Assembly (NCBI GenBank): GCA_000149265.1
Contig: CH002827.1
Coordinates: 2,985,272-3,049,271, forward strand
Length of the DNA: 64,000 nucleotides
Direction: 5' to 3'
Source: Ciona savignyi
Lineage: Eukaryota > Chordata > Ascidiacea > Phlebobranchia > Cionidae
The notes under the pieces were generated by a model. The model made no database searches and was not told the DNA's origin. It was given only the letters and a program-made list of their open reading frames with translations. This document shows, piece after piece, positions 13,501 through 26,265 of this stretch (positions are counted from its first letter, which is position 1; each line of letters starts with the position of its first letter). The translations under genes were made by a program, and so were the position numbers.

Positions 13501-16500
13501 CTTTTTGTGAGCAACTTCTAAGAAGCAATCTCAGAAAGAGAGTGAACCCAAAACAAATCTCTTGCTAAGTTTATTAACTCATTTATCATAACATAGCTCT
13601 ATCAGAAGCATGTAAAAATGGTTCCAATGAAGGACGTAGCTTTCACAGATTGTCAAAAAGATGAAAAGCGGTTGGCAAACACTCGCTGTAATACTTCCCT
13701 TCAAATTAAATAAGGGATAAAGCTGAATAACAACATCAGTGGTCGTAAAATCCCTCTTTCTTAATCAGCACACTAGTTTGAAACATAAACTGTAAAACCG
13801 ACTAACGCAGTACATAGTGTGTCATCTTACCGGATACTTGATGGTCAATGGGAATATGCCTGAAGGTTTTTCGTTGTGCAAGTTTAGCGGACAACCACAT
13901 TCCACACATGAACCTCCAGTTTGTAGAACCCAAACTCACTTCAACATATTCCACATACCAACTTGCACCTTATGACAAAATGACAGCTTTCAGCAAATTT
14001 GATATAGGATAGGATATTCATGTTTATCCCTGTGAATAGGAAAACTAAGGCGGTTAACGGTTAACACACTAATAATCGCCAGATCACCTCACGCCAACTG
14101 TCGGGTTACTGGAGCTATTATGGTGTGTTGTGCATGATTCACATGTTCCTTTAATTTAGTAGAATCCATTAAAACGCTGGGTTCAGGCAATGTCTCATAA
14201 AGTGCCTTACAAAAGGACACAACCGATGATATAAAAAACGTTTCAGATTTAAACATTAATGCAATCTTCCAAAACAATAGTCATTAATACACATCAAAAT
14301 AACGATAGAACTCAAAACCAAAAAATTAATAAAAAATCATGACTAACTAAGGTAACTGTTAAGCCTACAAGTTTTATTATAGATTACTGTAAATCTAGCA
14401 AGGAACAAACAGTATGTTCACATCTTACCTTTGCTTTTTTGACTGTGTCCTATCCCTATTTTATTAAGTTGGCCCACATTTTCACATTCAATTTCAAATA
14501 CATCAACCTAAAAAAATATCATTACATTAAAAACTAATTATACTTTTGCTACTGATGTAATACAATTAAATGTTTTCTACTTAAGTTATAAATTTTAAGG
14601 TAAGAATTTATCTAGTCTGCCGATTATAAAAATATTAATCATTATCATGTAATTAACAGACAAACATTTTACCTGATCTCTCCGAAATGGAGATATTTTT
14701 TCACCCCCTTTCTTCACGATTCTCTCAGTGAGATAGATTTCATCTGTGTCCCCCCCATCCCCATGTAGACTGAGGTAGATATCCGCAGTTGTTCCTGCAC
14801 CAAGTCGGTCTCCTGTTTTCACCGTCACCACATATTTGCACAGCTCAACAACCGTTCGTTCATCTGTGCTGCTGCTGTCTTCACTATACGGGATCTGCAC
14901 ATATAAAGAATAGTCATTTTAAAGATTTTATTTAAAATTTATTATAACCCATAAATTTACTCAACGTAAAATTCTTAAAAAGACCAAAGTGCATATAAAA
15001 TCATCCTTTTTAACACACTTTTTTGTAAAAAAATATAAAATGTAATCTAAGCTAAAAAAATCTACCATGAAAGACTACAAACTAGGCCCACACAACATTA
15101 CCTTTACCACGCTGTACGACTAAACAAAAAGTATGTGATTACAGTAACACCACTAAATATATCGGAAACCAGTTTGGTAAAAAAAAATATTTATGATGAT
15201 TTTAATATTAAAGACATTTTATCGGCTGACCTTATGCACGATTCTACTATGGCGAAAATCAGAGGGTCTTGCATGATTTGATGTCTGCGTTCCAGTATTG
15301 GTACAAACTCCACTGTCTGGTGTAAGGGTTGGCCGCGGTGTTGAATCAATGTTTAACTGCAATGGGTTGAGTGTGTCTGTACTGTGCTGCTCGGTTTAGT
15401 AATTTATGTCCTCAGAAGGACAGATTTGCAGATTAAGAAAAACTTTTTTAATGTCTCTAAGCCAGAGCATACTGAATGAAAAACATTTAACAAGTTGTTT
15501 GTGATATTGTTATTGTATGGATAAATGCAATTACAATTTATGGGAATACACTTAGACGAGTGCTTGGTTGATTTCTCTCCAATGCTTTCTGATAATACCA
15601 CAATTGTTTATCAAATACAAAGGTCCAAATAAAGTCCCATAGAAATGCATCCCATATTACAAGGAAAACCACCCATGTTCAATTGAACCCCAAAACCTTA
15701 CATGCTGATTGTTTGGATATCCTGGTGAGTGGGGTCTGTACGAGCCAGCAAGATGAGGATTGTTTAGCAGGAAAACTTCAGGGTGACCCTGTCTTGAGCT
15801 CGGTCTCATGTCACGCCTAAGAAAATACAAAAAATGTTACCCAATCCAACACAGGGGTGGTAACTTCTCTAGTCAGTGGGCCGGATTATTACAGAAATAG
15901 TATTCAATATCTTAATTACACGGTATGGTTAGATACAGCCTGCGGGCCATTCAAAATCCCTTCACGAACCGAGCCCGGCCCGTGGGGCGTATGTTGCCCA
16001 TGCCTGATCTAACATGACGTGTTTTGGTATGGACCATTATTATAATGTAATGCAGCGGTTCCCAACATTTTTTTGTTGGCGGCGCCTTTTGTAAACTTAT
16101 TAAACCTTGCGGCTCCCTAATAAAACCAACATTTTCAAAGTGCATGTATTGTATATTATATATATATCCAGACTATAGCATGCATTTGGATAACCATTCA
16201 TACTCTTTAAAACTATTCACTAAACTACTAAAGTGACGAACATTCAATTTATGCAAAGCAGTTATTTGACAAACCATTATTCGAAAACAATGCCATGTTA
16301 TTGAGCAAATAGTGGCAAATAACACCGAACAATGGATTTTACAAGTAAAACGAATGCTGTATGTCAGTGTATTGGGTTGAAAACCAGGCTCAAACATCTC
16401 CAATTAACGTTTTACTGGTGTAACACACATGTACTGTTTTTTTTTGGGAAAAAAAAACAATAAATGCAGCAACTTCCGCATGCTTTCGCGGCGCCCCTGG

Positions 16501-19500
16501 CAAAGGCGCCCAGTTTGGGAACCGCTGATGTAATGGTTTGAAAAACAATTTCCGCATTTTAATGGGTGGCTAAACTTACAAGCATTGATAAGCAATAAAA
16601 GTCACCGTGGGATTGTCATAAACTAGAAGAAAGTTTTAAGTTGATTAAAAATCAAAGTCAACCACAATAAATAAATGCCTAAGAAACCAATATAGCTCTA
16701 GTAGTTTTGAATATAGACATCTATTTAGTTGAAATAAATTTACTCTATATATGATAATGGAAATAGCAGTTTTCTTCTGTGTACATGGAACTTAATTTAT
16801 TAAACACATGATAAACAATACAAAATAAATAGACTGGACCTAGCTCCCGAACACACTTGCCATTATTATTTAAGAAACCCAATAATTACATTATCTAAGA
16901 TATATATTCGTATTAACAAAATAAACAAAACAATATAAAAAAACCTTTATCATGATATACACACATCTTCATCACATTGTTATCATATATATAATCAATC
17001 ATTATATTGTTCAATAAACTCGACATCCGGTAGAAAATGAAATACAAATATCAACCTTCTGGTTCTTGATGATGGAGGCCGACATGTGTATTTGTCGATG
17101 TCGTCACTTGTGCTCGAGTATGTTGTCATAGAGGAATTGGAATCTTCAATTGTGTCCTCATACTCGTAGCAAGGCACTCGATGTCCGTTTAGGTCCCAAA
17201 CGTGTCTAGTCGGGCCATAATTGGTGTATAAGAAAAGTAAAATTGGGTATACGTACATGTTTTAAAGTTGATGGAAGTTTTAAATACACTGGGAACTTAT
17301 TTCGTGTTGAAAACATTGCGAATATTTAGACATAAATTATGAAAATGGTATAATTATAGAGCAACTCATTGTAATACGAGTACCAAGATATTGTGTTTGA
17401 GCAAAAATGATTTTAGCTTTTTAAACTAATAACGATAAAAGAAAAAATGGATACATTTGTACTTTACTCTTAAGCGGTACTGGGATGTAATATTCTGTGA
17501 CAGTCTTAATGGTACCCTTACACTGTATTCTACCACATCAATATCTGAGTAACATTCGTTAAAACACTGTCTTTTTCAACAGAATCCTAAACTAACTGAA
17601 AAGTTTCTTATGATTTCAATAAATTTTAATTATTGCAAAATAGGATTTTTGGTCTCACCTTGGTTTAGTGTTTGAAGCCATTCTTCCACAATTAACACGA
17701 CCTCGGGCAGTTTTTGGGCGTTGTGGCGACTCGTACAGACCGGGCAGGGAATCGACGGTATGATGGGCCGCTGGTGCAGATTGTGGTCTCATCCAATGCG
17801 ACTGCCGTTGTGAAATGATCTTGTGCGCAAGTGCCACTGTTTCCTAGTTGGTGGGATTATTCACCATTTAGATGCAATTGATAAACCTTTTAAAGTTAAT
17901 GAAAGTACCTCAATTTAAAAAATATATATTGCAGTGATATACTAGCTTAACATTTAATTAAATAATTTTATAGGCTGTGATGATAAACATATGATTTGCT
18001 AATTTAGAATTGCAGCAGTCGGATAATAAGGTTTAATTGTTTAATATAATATCGATAATGGTATTTCTGTGGACAAAATTATAATAGGGTTTTTCGACAC
18101 TGATTAATATGAAGTGTTATTTACTATAGGTATATAAACATCAGTAATAAGTTTATAATAATGTAAATTTATCATGAAATATACTATTCCCGAATTGTCA
18201 TAATCCAATTAAGATAATATCCACACTTAAACACACACAACTATACATTGGACTCACAGTTGCAACGAGTATTTGACTTGATCTATTTATAAGCCGGTTC
18301 TTTTCCCGCTGAGATATGCTGGGTGAAACTGATTTTCGCAATCGTGGGTTATTTTGATGAATTCGTTTCTTTAATCTGAAGAATGTTATTGGTAAAAATG
18401 CAGCCTTTTGGTAGTTACCAAGGGGCTTCTAGTGGATAAGTTTTTTTTCTTCAGACAGTTAATATTTCTCCCCCATGTAAGTAATGCATGAGTAAGTTCA
18501 GCGGGTATCGATCTACATGCAGATGAAAGGTTGTAGGATCGAAACTAGCCATTGAAAAAATGTTTTTTTCATTGTACAAGTCAATAGTAGACATCAGATG
18601 AATCAATAAAAACGCCGAATAAACAAAGAAAAGCGCCAAAAAAACAACAAAGAAATCGCCAAAGAAAGGCAACAAAGTTGTTTCAATCTTTATGTTTAAC
18701 TCGCCTTTGCTTTGTTTCATTTTCCAGTATCCTTAAAGCTTCCATTTGTGCTGAGTAGAGCTCCATTCCCATGTGTTTATGACTGAACACATCTGAACGA
18801 TTCTGCAAAAGCATATCATAGGATAGGATATTTATGTTTATCGGCGTGAATCAGTTTCATCAGTTTAGTACCTGCAACCCTTCGACTGAAAGGCAATGCA
18901 CTTAACCACCACACTAGTCTGTTGGATCATTATACCATGCACATAATTATGGTGGCTTGTATATAATTATATATGAAGGCAAAAACTGCATTTTAATGTA
19001 GTTATATATTTAAATTTCTCGTACCAGTCGTTAATTTGGATTTGTTTACCCTGTATAGTGTTATTGACTGTATAAGTAGGCGTGAGCAACCACAATTCAG
19101 GCTGTGTAAACTCAGACTGTTCGATCATCCTAAAATTCTAGTGAAAATTAACCATATGACAAATATAGACTTCTTGACACAGGAAATCGAGTTTTCAAGT
19201 GATTGGCGCACATGAAACACACTTCGATGGGAGTTATAACGGCACTTGACAATGTAGCAGTTGGACGACTTTAATAAAGTTTCCACTCAAGTGCTGATTG
19301 AAACATGAACATACAGGCAGTCAGACATAATTATTCGTGTGGAATTTGTACTACAGATCAATCCTTCGATTTGTGGTGCTTGAACAATGGTGCTTAAGTG
19401 TTAACAGAACACATGTTGTTAAGACTTAAAAAACATGAAAGAGTAACAATATTGATTTCACATTACCATACATAAACAGAATCTAATGTAAAATGATTTA

Positions 19501-22165
19501 ACCCAACTTACTTTTTTGTTTACTGATTTTTTAAGTGTGCTTTTGACCCTTTTCTGACGAGTTGTGCCCGGAGGCATTGCCTCAAGGTTGGCGATCTGTG
19601 TACGAATCATACTAGGAGTGAAGTAATGCTTCAGACTGCGATCGTGCAGCTTTCCATTTCCAAGCAATGGGCCCTTTAATGCAACAAATAATCATAGTCT
19701 TAATAAGTATTATATTGTAATTGGTATTTTACTGTAAAAATAAATGTGAGTAATGCTAAACTATCAAAACAGTGTTATAAAATAAAAAAAATCGAGAAAT
19801 ACGAGCCCCCGGTTTATGTGCTCTACGAATAAATCTTAATGTTTAATCTTGCTACACAAAAAATATTTGTCTTGCACATACAAGGATGACAAGGCTATAA
19901 ATAAGTAAAATTTGTTCATTGCATGTATCGTTATGTTATATTGCATCTATATACATGTCTGTAATGTCCGACTCGTTACATTAAGTAGTAAAAGAGTCTG
20001 CAGACAGCCGGTGTTTGAAATAAAATTCGACAGAAGCTAAACAGTTGTTTCCTTAATCATTCACTGGATTGTTCTACAACTGAAGGAATGGCTCAATCAA
20101 ATACAACACACTGCAATAGGTCCAGTAACAACATGGTCGGTGCAACGTTATCTCACATATTCCTGTGTTCTATGGCACATTGCACTTTCTCATTCACAGG
20201 GTTACAACAAAAATCATATTCCACAGATAAGAGATACCAGTAATTTAAAATTAAAGATACTCATATCAATACTAATAACTTATATGTGTTTTATCATTTT
20301 TATTACTGTATCAAATAAAGAAAAATTATCAAAATAATAAAGTAGAGGTAAGCTATATTATGTGTATTTGTTAAATCAGCAAATATGGTAATGATAAACC
20401 TATAGCAGTTAACTGCAATGCAAAATTATACCATTTATAATATTGGTATTGTACAGTCAGCGAGCAAAAAGTTGAAAGCAACACAGCCTTACACAAATAG
20501 TCGAGTAATCGATTATACTTCTAGGAAGAAGTTTATTGTTAGCATGGTAAACAGGTGCGACCAACGAACAAGATAAAAGCCATTGTGTACATAACTCAAT
20601 GAGTTAGCAATCAGATTAGCACATTAACTACAGGTTTGTGATGTTTGGTGGTTGCTAAGGCAACTGCGCTGATTGACTTTACATAAAGATGTAAATTCTT
20701 ATCACCATAAATAAGGTGTATATAAATGTTTTGGTACCGGTACATGTATAGACAAACAAAAAAAAAAATTTTTTTAGTACTGTTACCCTACTCGTAACTT
20801 TGTTGCAATAAAAAAAAGTGATTGTAGAATTAAAAACAGATTTAAAAAGAAAATAAAACAAAATTGCATTACATAGAGTGTTCGGCCGGTTAGTCTGATG
20901 GTTAAGAACGTCGCTTTTTAATCGAAAGGTTGCAGGTGCGAAACTGGTCGCTAGCTAGTCGGTTGTGTCCTTGGGTAAGGCACTTTACGGACATTGCCTG
21001 AACCAAGCAAATTAATGGGTTCTACCAAATTGAAGAAACATGTCTATTATATACAAAAGACTGCAATAGCTCTGGTAACCCGACGGTGGGCGCGAGGTGA
21101 TCTGACGATTGCTCGTGTGGTAACCCCATTGGTTTTCCTATTCACGGGGATAAACATGAATATCCTATCCTATGCCACAATACTGGACAGTTTGTATGGC
21201 ATTACCGATATGCTGATAATCTCAAATAAGCATGTGAGTTGGGTTGGTCACCTATTTCCCTATAGAGTGGCAACGCAAATTCTATTAAATGGATGATATC
21301 AACATTGGTTAAAACAATTTAGTTGTGAATTTTTGAATAATCACATATAGTGGTTGGGTCGCTAGAGTAGTTTATTATTTAAATACAAATCACAAACTCA
21401 CTGATCTTAGATTAGGGTAACACAGTCTTGGTTCATTGGGTCCGGACAAATCAAAGCCATCTTCCTTCCGTTGAACATCCATGTAGTAATTTCTGTAAAA
21501 TAAATCAAACACTCAACTTATGTGGTCAACATATACCAGTAGCATACAAAAAGCTGAGTAATTACGGAATTTGTTGTACAATGTTAACTTTAATCATAAA
21601 CACCGATAAGATCATTCTGCCAAGACTGTAAATTATTCTAACCACAATTGACCTTACAGCCTCATAATAAATAACAAACAGGACTATATACAATTTCCAA
21701 TTTAACTTTTCTTAATAGTTTAATGGATCATAGGTATATTAATTAACAGTATATTTTGTTAACTTGAATGTGGCTGACTATGTATGATAATACTAAGTAT
21801 TTTCCAAATGATATATAAGCAACACGAGTTATTGTTAAGCAACCACACTTTGCAGCGTATTATTAAAAAAAGTAACACTAATACCGGTATATAACTGTAT
21901 TGTCTACTTCGTGTTTTTTTTGTATTTTTGAGAGACTCGTTACTATTAGCGTAATGTTTAATCTAAGTGCCAATATTTTGCTGTTGTCAGCGTTATATAT
22001 TGAATACTATTGTATAATATGAAAGCCCAGTTAGTATGGCTAACATGTAGCATACATTCATGTTATGGTTATATATAACCAGTCCTTTAACAATTAGGCT
22101 ATAGCCGCTATAGTATCCACTTACATTTTACCCGCCACCGCATCAATAACGTTCTTTGATGACAT
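7582..22165 (-). CDS. PLAT-domain and ankyrin-repeat protein, about 1135 residues
   Basis: A complete 23-exon gene on the - strand: 22125-22165, 21402-21492, 19512-19673, 18705-18802, 18258-18375, 17659-17843, 17056-17205, 15702-15816, 15231-15356, 14673-14894, 14429-14507, 13831-13968, 13323-13431, 12176-12827, 11869-12007, 11407-11462, 10922-11151, 10650-10719, 10134-10232, 9642-9790, 9036-9158, 8099-8192, 7582-7743. All phases agree and the sum is divisible by three. Residues 1-360 are basic and partly disordered. A PLAT/LH2 beta-sandwich follows at about 375-500 (YVVTVKTGDRLGAGTTADIY; WYVEYVEVSLG), three exons long. Residues 510-830 are Ser/Glu/Asp-rich. About 4-5 ankyrin repeats span 880-1040 (GWTPIHVAAAYGKTDVLK; GYTAMHMAAMHGHINCLM). 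The end is acidic and Ser-rich. PLAT domains bind lipids or proteins and ankyrins bind proteins, so a membrane or cytoskeletal adaptor is plausible, but I recognise no named ortholog. Two introns (18704 and 9641) use GC donors. Confidence 0.85.
8223..8511 (-). repeat. tRNA-derived SINE-like copy
   Basis: A nearly full-length copy of the dispersed element of this window. Read on the - strand it has a tRNA-like head (ACCGGTTAGTCTGGCGGTTAA, A-box region, then an AAAGGTTGCAGG stretch near the B box), a conserved body (TTGGGCAAGGCACTTTACGG) and a GGGATAAACATGAATATCCT tail. It lies in a PLAT-ankyrin gene intron. Confidence 0.8.
10286..10550 (+). repeat. tRNA-derived SINE-like copy
   Basis: Full-length + copy: head GTCCGACCGGTTAGTCTGG, body with GCAAGGCACTTAACTGACAT, tail ATGAATATCCTATCCTA. 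Intronic. Confidence 0.82.
11586..11815 (+). repeat. SINE-like copy, 5' truncated
   Basis: It starts at CTGATCGCTAGCTAGTTGG, lacking the tRNA-like head, and ends in a three-unit ATCCT tail. A 5' truncation fits target-primed reverse transcription. Confidence 0.8.
14003..14229 (-). repeat. SINE-like copy, head missing
   Basis: A - strand copy whose tail side (ATAGGATAGGATATTCATG on the + strand) is intact; homology stops at ACAACCGATGAT, before the tRNA-like head. Confidence 0.75.
15852..16006. mobile_element. hAT-type non-autonomous element, 155 bp
   Basis: Bounded by imperfect inverted termini, CAGGGGTGGTAACTTCT on the left and the complement of CAGGCATGGGCAACATAC on the right, the usual CAGGGGTGGGCAA style of hAT ends. 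The flanks ATCCAACA (15844-15851) and ATCTAACA (16007-16014) form an 8-bp target duplication with one mismatch. There is no coding capacity. Confidence 0.8.
16053..16527. mobile_element. hAT-type non-autonomous element, 475 bp
   Basis: Termini CAGCGGTTCCCAAC and its complement GTTTGGGAACCGCTG are typical of hAT elements. The 8-bp target duplication ATGTAATG is perfect (16045-16052 and 16528-16535), which suggests a fairly recent insertion. The interior has GGCGGCGCC-rich ends and no transposase frame. It lies 46 bp from the end of the preceding hAT element, in the same intron. Confidence 0.88.
18819..18928 (-). repeat. SINE-like copy with internal deletion
   Basis: Tail end (TAGGATAGGATATTTATG) and head end (AAGGCAATGCACTTAACCAC) are both present, but most of the body is missing. 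It starts 17 bp beyond the acceptor of the 18705-18802 exon, so it now supplies part of that intron's 3' region. Confidence 0.75.
20050..20215 (+). repeat. Degenerate SINE-like relic
   Basis: Weak similarity to the body and tail of the dispersed element: TTCTACAACTGAAGGAATGG, ACACACTGCAATAGGTCCAG, and a TTCTCATTCACAGGG stretch, in order on the + strand. Confidence 0.55.
20881..21172 (+). repeat. tRNA-derived SINE-like copy
   Basis: Full-length + copy: head CGGCCGGTTAGTCTGATGG, B-box-like GCAGGTGCGAAACTGG, tail ATGAATATCCTATCCTAT. Confidence 0.82.
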
Positions 22166-23622
22166 ATACATTGTTCACTGGCAAAACAGGTCACATACTA
22201 TAACTTAACTTTATGCACGTTAAAATCAGCTAAGAAACTTTTAAATACGTTTATATGTTTGGTTACAATCTACTTTGGTTCACTGAACTAAATGGATGAT
22301 GGTTATTCAAAATATGAATAGGTAAATATTTATTTTATGCAAATGCATTTAAAATCAACACAAGTTTACTGTAAAACTTATTTACTGATAAACTCACTGT
22401 ACCAAATCGTATCGGGTTTCGAGCATTATAACCAAGCCCAAACAGCGTTGCTACAGACGCATTCTATAATAACCATGTTTGCTATCTATCGCCACCCGTC
22501 GACGGGTTGAAGTCTTTTAATTCCCATTTTTCCTATTTCAATATTTACGAACTACGCTTATTGGCATCTGGTACACTTTTCGTTTCTGGCGCAAAAACAT
22601 GGCTTATTACTTATTTATTTACTTATTTAAGACTTATTTAAAGACAAACTAAAGTTTTATTGTCTCCAAGAAACGCATTTCAATCCGTTAAAACGTTTAG
22701 TTTAGGTTTTAAGAATTCTCTATGTTTACTAACGATAATCGCGATACTTGACCCGCGATTTTCGATACTATTTTACAAATATCGTTGCAGCCCTAGTTAT
22801 ACCTAAAGGCATCTTATATGAAATAGTTATATTTATCCGTTTGTGAGTGATTTGCGTGTATTAATAGTAAAAAGAAGTCCGGCAGATAAGTCTAGTCTAG
22901 TGGTTAAGTGCGTCGCCTTTCAGTCAAAGGGCTGCAGATTCGAAACTGGTCGCTAGCTAGTCAGTTGTGTGCTTGGGCAAGGCACTTTATGAACATTGCC
23001 CTTACTTGTGGCCAGATTATAACACATCGTATTAATTAATAGTCTAAACGCGCTTGACTTGCACACTTCAATCCAGATTTCTGCTGATGGACTTCAAAAG
23101 ATAACATATTCACAAAAACGGTAAATGAAAAAATCAGATAGCGAATTGGAAATTAACAATCAACCCAAAATAATGTATAAATCTAGAGAAATTATGCACA
23201 AAGGAAAACACGGATTGAAGTAAAAGGCCTGACCTACTTGTGCTCTACACCATAATATAGCTCGGAACCAAAAGTCCCAATAACACACTGCTGTTCATGT
23301 GTTTTAGACCTTAACTTCCATCAAGAATAAACAATATTTGTTTTAAAATTTTCAGTAAGAGTGGTCAACTATGCATGCTGTTGCGGACACCCTAAAAGTT
23401 CGTACTACCAATAAAATTAAAGGAAGTCAAATCCAATTTATTTACACGTAGGTATATTAATTAATACCATATGACATTTTGAAAGCACTTCATCGCCGTT
23501 AATATAGAAAAAAATTAGTTAAAACGGGCAACTTTAGAAAAATTAAGTATACAGTTTTGATACTTGCACCTAAATTAAAACAAATAATTCATGAAACTGG
23601 GAAAGTATAGGATAATTGTATA
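22166..23622. other. Intergenic region with a truncated SINE
   Basis: It lies 5' of the PLAT-ankyrin start codon and 3' of the PPxY membrane protein gene, so it should hold the promoter of the former. Apart from the SINE fragment at 22877-23000, I see no coding exon or clear regulatory element. Confidence 0.45.
22877..23000 (+). repeat. SINE-like copy, 3' truncated
   Basis: The tRNA-like head is well kept (TCTAGTCTAGTGGTTAAGTG, then GCAGATTCGAAACTGG, a closer match to a tRNA B box than the other copies), but homology ends after GAACATTGCCC with no ATCCT tail. Confidence 0.78.
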
Positions 23623-25015
23623 CTATATGGAGCTATTTCCCGTGGCTGCGTTGTAAGACGGCGGGGGAGGATCGTTTTTAGTTACAGATTTGTCTAAATT
23701 TGAGGATGTATTGACTGTTGAGTAATGTGGTGGTCTTGTAGTTTCATTCAGCGTCATGATTACGTCATATTTGGGTGGGTTTGGATCGAAAGACATTAAA
23801 ATCGGTGGCCCCAGAGGCTGCAAAAAGGTATGTTCTGGTAGTGGCTGCTGTTCGTTTCTCGTTTCGGTATTTTTTGAAACTGCTGAAAAGAAGCTGTATT
23901 AAATTACAGAACATAAATAAGTTAGTGTAATATATTGAAGTGGTTAGGATAGGATAGGAGATCCATGTTTATCCCCGTGAATGGGAAAACCAAGGGGGTT
24001 AACACACGGGCAATTGTCAGATTAACCTCGTGTCTACCGTCGCGTAACCGAAGGTATTGCAGTGTGTTATGTATGACTTACACGTTTCTTTAATTTTGTA
24101 TAACCCATTAATTCGCTGGGTTCATGCAATGTCCGTTAAGTGCCTTGCTCAAGGACACAACTGACTAGCTAGCAACCAGTTTTCGTACCTTGGGTTGGGC
24201 TATTCGACCGAAGCCGTTATTTTCGACAATTCGATTATATCTGACACTAAACTGTAAAACCACTCCTTTAGTACATCTCTGTTTAAAGTTGGCAAACAAA
24301 TCAATTAACATTTTATACCAATTGAAGCGACGGGTCTTCTTTGAACTGAGACGCTAACGGAAAACGACAACAGAAGTCGATTAACTTAGCTTTATTCAAC
24401 GTTAATAAGCAGGCTATTTCTGCAATAATGGAAAACCTAGTTTAAAACACACAAAGCACAACATAACGGTAACTGGCAAAGCAAGGGCAAAACACAAGGA
24501 CCTAAGTAGCAAAGAAAACGCGCGTTGATTAACTAAGAATGAAGGCGAAACGATTATTACTAAAACACAGGAGAACTAAGGAGAGGGACGTGACGTAATA
24601 TCACTTCAGAGCAGTAGCGCGATTCTTTCTCTTCCCATATATAGACAACAGAATGATGGCGCCCACAATTCCAAAACCCCACCAGCATTGAACTCCGCCA
24701 CCAACTGAGCTAAATAAAAAAAAAACACAATGATAAAAAAACATTGCGAAATTTGACCAAGATTCGACAATTGGGTTTTCAACAACTGTAATCATAGCCT
24801 GGTGTAGGTCAGAAACACGACAGTGGTTAAAACACGCTGACCATCGTTAAAATAGCCTACTACCTGCCCACAGTCGGTTTGAACCGTTTACTTCGGTTTA
24901 ATTGTTAAAAAATAAGGTAGGTCGCCTACCTTTGTTGTTTTCCCATTGTGGTTGTAGTCGTACTTGTAGGAAGAGTGCTAAAATGTTGGTATGGTGTTGA
25001 ATTATACACAGCCAT
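23623..25015 (-). CDS. Small single-pass membrane protein with PPxY-type tail motifs
   Basis: Exons on the - strand: 24930-25015 (start ATG 25013-25015, Ser/Thr-rich MAVYNSTPYQHFSTLP), 24601/24605-24709 (a membrane segment CWWGFGIVGAIILLSIYG followed by basic KRKNR) and 23623-23882 (cytoplasmic tail). The tail contains PPKY, RPPHY and PPPPSY. PPxY motifs bind WW domains of Nedd4-family ligases, as in the WBP1/VOPP1 and Shisa types of small membrane proteins. This is a family resemblance in layout, not an assigned orthology. Problem: the obvious donor after the membrane exon (GTGATA at 24604) leaves phase 2, while the tail exon needs phase 1. Either a small exon is missing between 23883 and 24600, where a SINE sits, or two transcript ends exist; without splicing the membrane exon ends at a TGA after 63 residues. 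Confidence 0.55.
23945..24189 (-). repeat. tRNA-derived SINE-like copy, head missing
   Basis: A - strand copy with tail (GGATAGGATAGGAG on the + strand) and body intact up to GCAACCAGTTTTCGTACC. It lies in the intron before the PPxY tail exon. Confidence 0.78.
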
Positions 25016-26265
25016 TATTTAATTTCTACTGCCTGGGGAATTGAATAATGTACTTTTTTATAAATCACTATACATTGCTAATCGTTTACTTTCACACACA
25101 TATTTTAACCATCTGCTTCATCAAATATGGGTTATTGCGAAGTTCGCGTCCTGCTTTCCATCTATTTACTTGTAAAAACAACGCCAAAATTAAATACGTA
25201 GACGCACGCATATGTAGGCTATACGCCTATCTATACCATACAAAGGAACAAGTCCACAATTCATTTGGTACCCATTTAAGATTGCCTGAAAACAAAGACT
25301 CAAAATAGCGCTCGTGCGTTACAATAAATTAAAATACCTTACAATGAATTAAAATAATACTACTATCACCTCTTGAAAACCGTTGATCAGGCTTATACAC
25401 AGCCTATATTACTAAGCTGATGTGTGATGTTATATATCTGCATACATTACCTACATAATAATTTGGCTGCAGTTAAAACAGCATTATACTCTGGTCATGG
25501 GAGTGGTGTCGGTCCGAACTAAATACACTGTGGTTGCCATATCACATTTTGTGACTGCATCATTTTTCCGGGTATTAGGTATAGCAAGTAGTTGAGCAAA
25601 GCGCCTACTTCGACAAAATACACAAACCCTGCAACCACTAAATCCTAAACTTCACACCAGCACACATGCAATAAGTATCTGCAATATTTAAAATGGGCTG
25701 AAAAGCATAATAACTAATCAAATTTACAATGATTGGTGTATTATTTACATTAACCGTAACTTAAGTTTCCAACATACACACGGCCCGGAGATTTTAATTA
25801 AATTTACTGAAAGAAAGCATAGTCGATATATATAGGAACGTGGGTGGGTAGGACAACCGCCATCTGTCAGTGTAGTTGTTCGGTACCGTTTTATCGAGGA
25901 GTGCAATTTCCTGCTTGAAATTTTTAAATATTATATAAACATTATATAACAGCCCAATTTATGTAACCAATCCGGTTTGGGTGCCAAGCGGATGTTTTTA
26001 CCTATAGGTAACGAAACCCGTTCTTCATGACCAACCTTAGAGCTCACCACTAATTAACAAACCGTCTGGAATGTTCGTTTGTATAAATTTCATTTTATTA
26101 AAAAAACACTAAAAGCACAGTAATGTAACGTACCACGATATTGGACAATAGATCAAGCGAGAATATACTTAAGAACGCTTCTCGAGTAAAGAGGCGCACA
26201 TCAAGCGCGAGTTGAGGTATGCACAGCGCGACACTGTGCTGACCGAGTATAAGACCAGGCGGGCT
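25016..26265. other. Intergenic region upstream of the PPxY gene, downstream of TTC26
   Basis: AT-rich, with only short unsupported frames. It should contain the promoter of the small membrane protein and the 3' UTR of TTC26. No other element is recognised. Confidence 0.4.
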
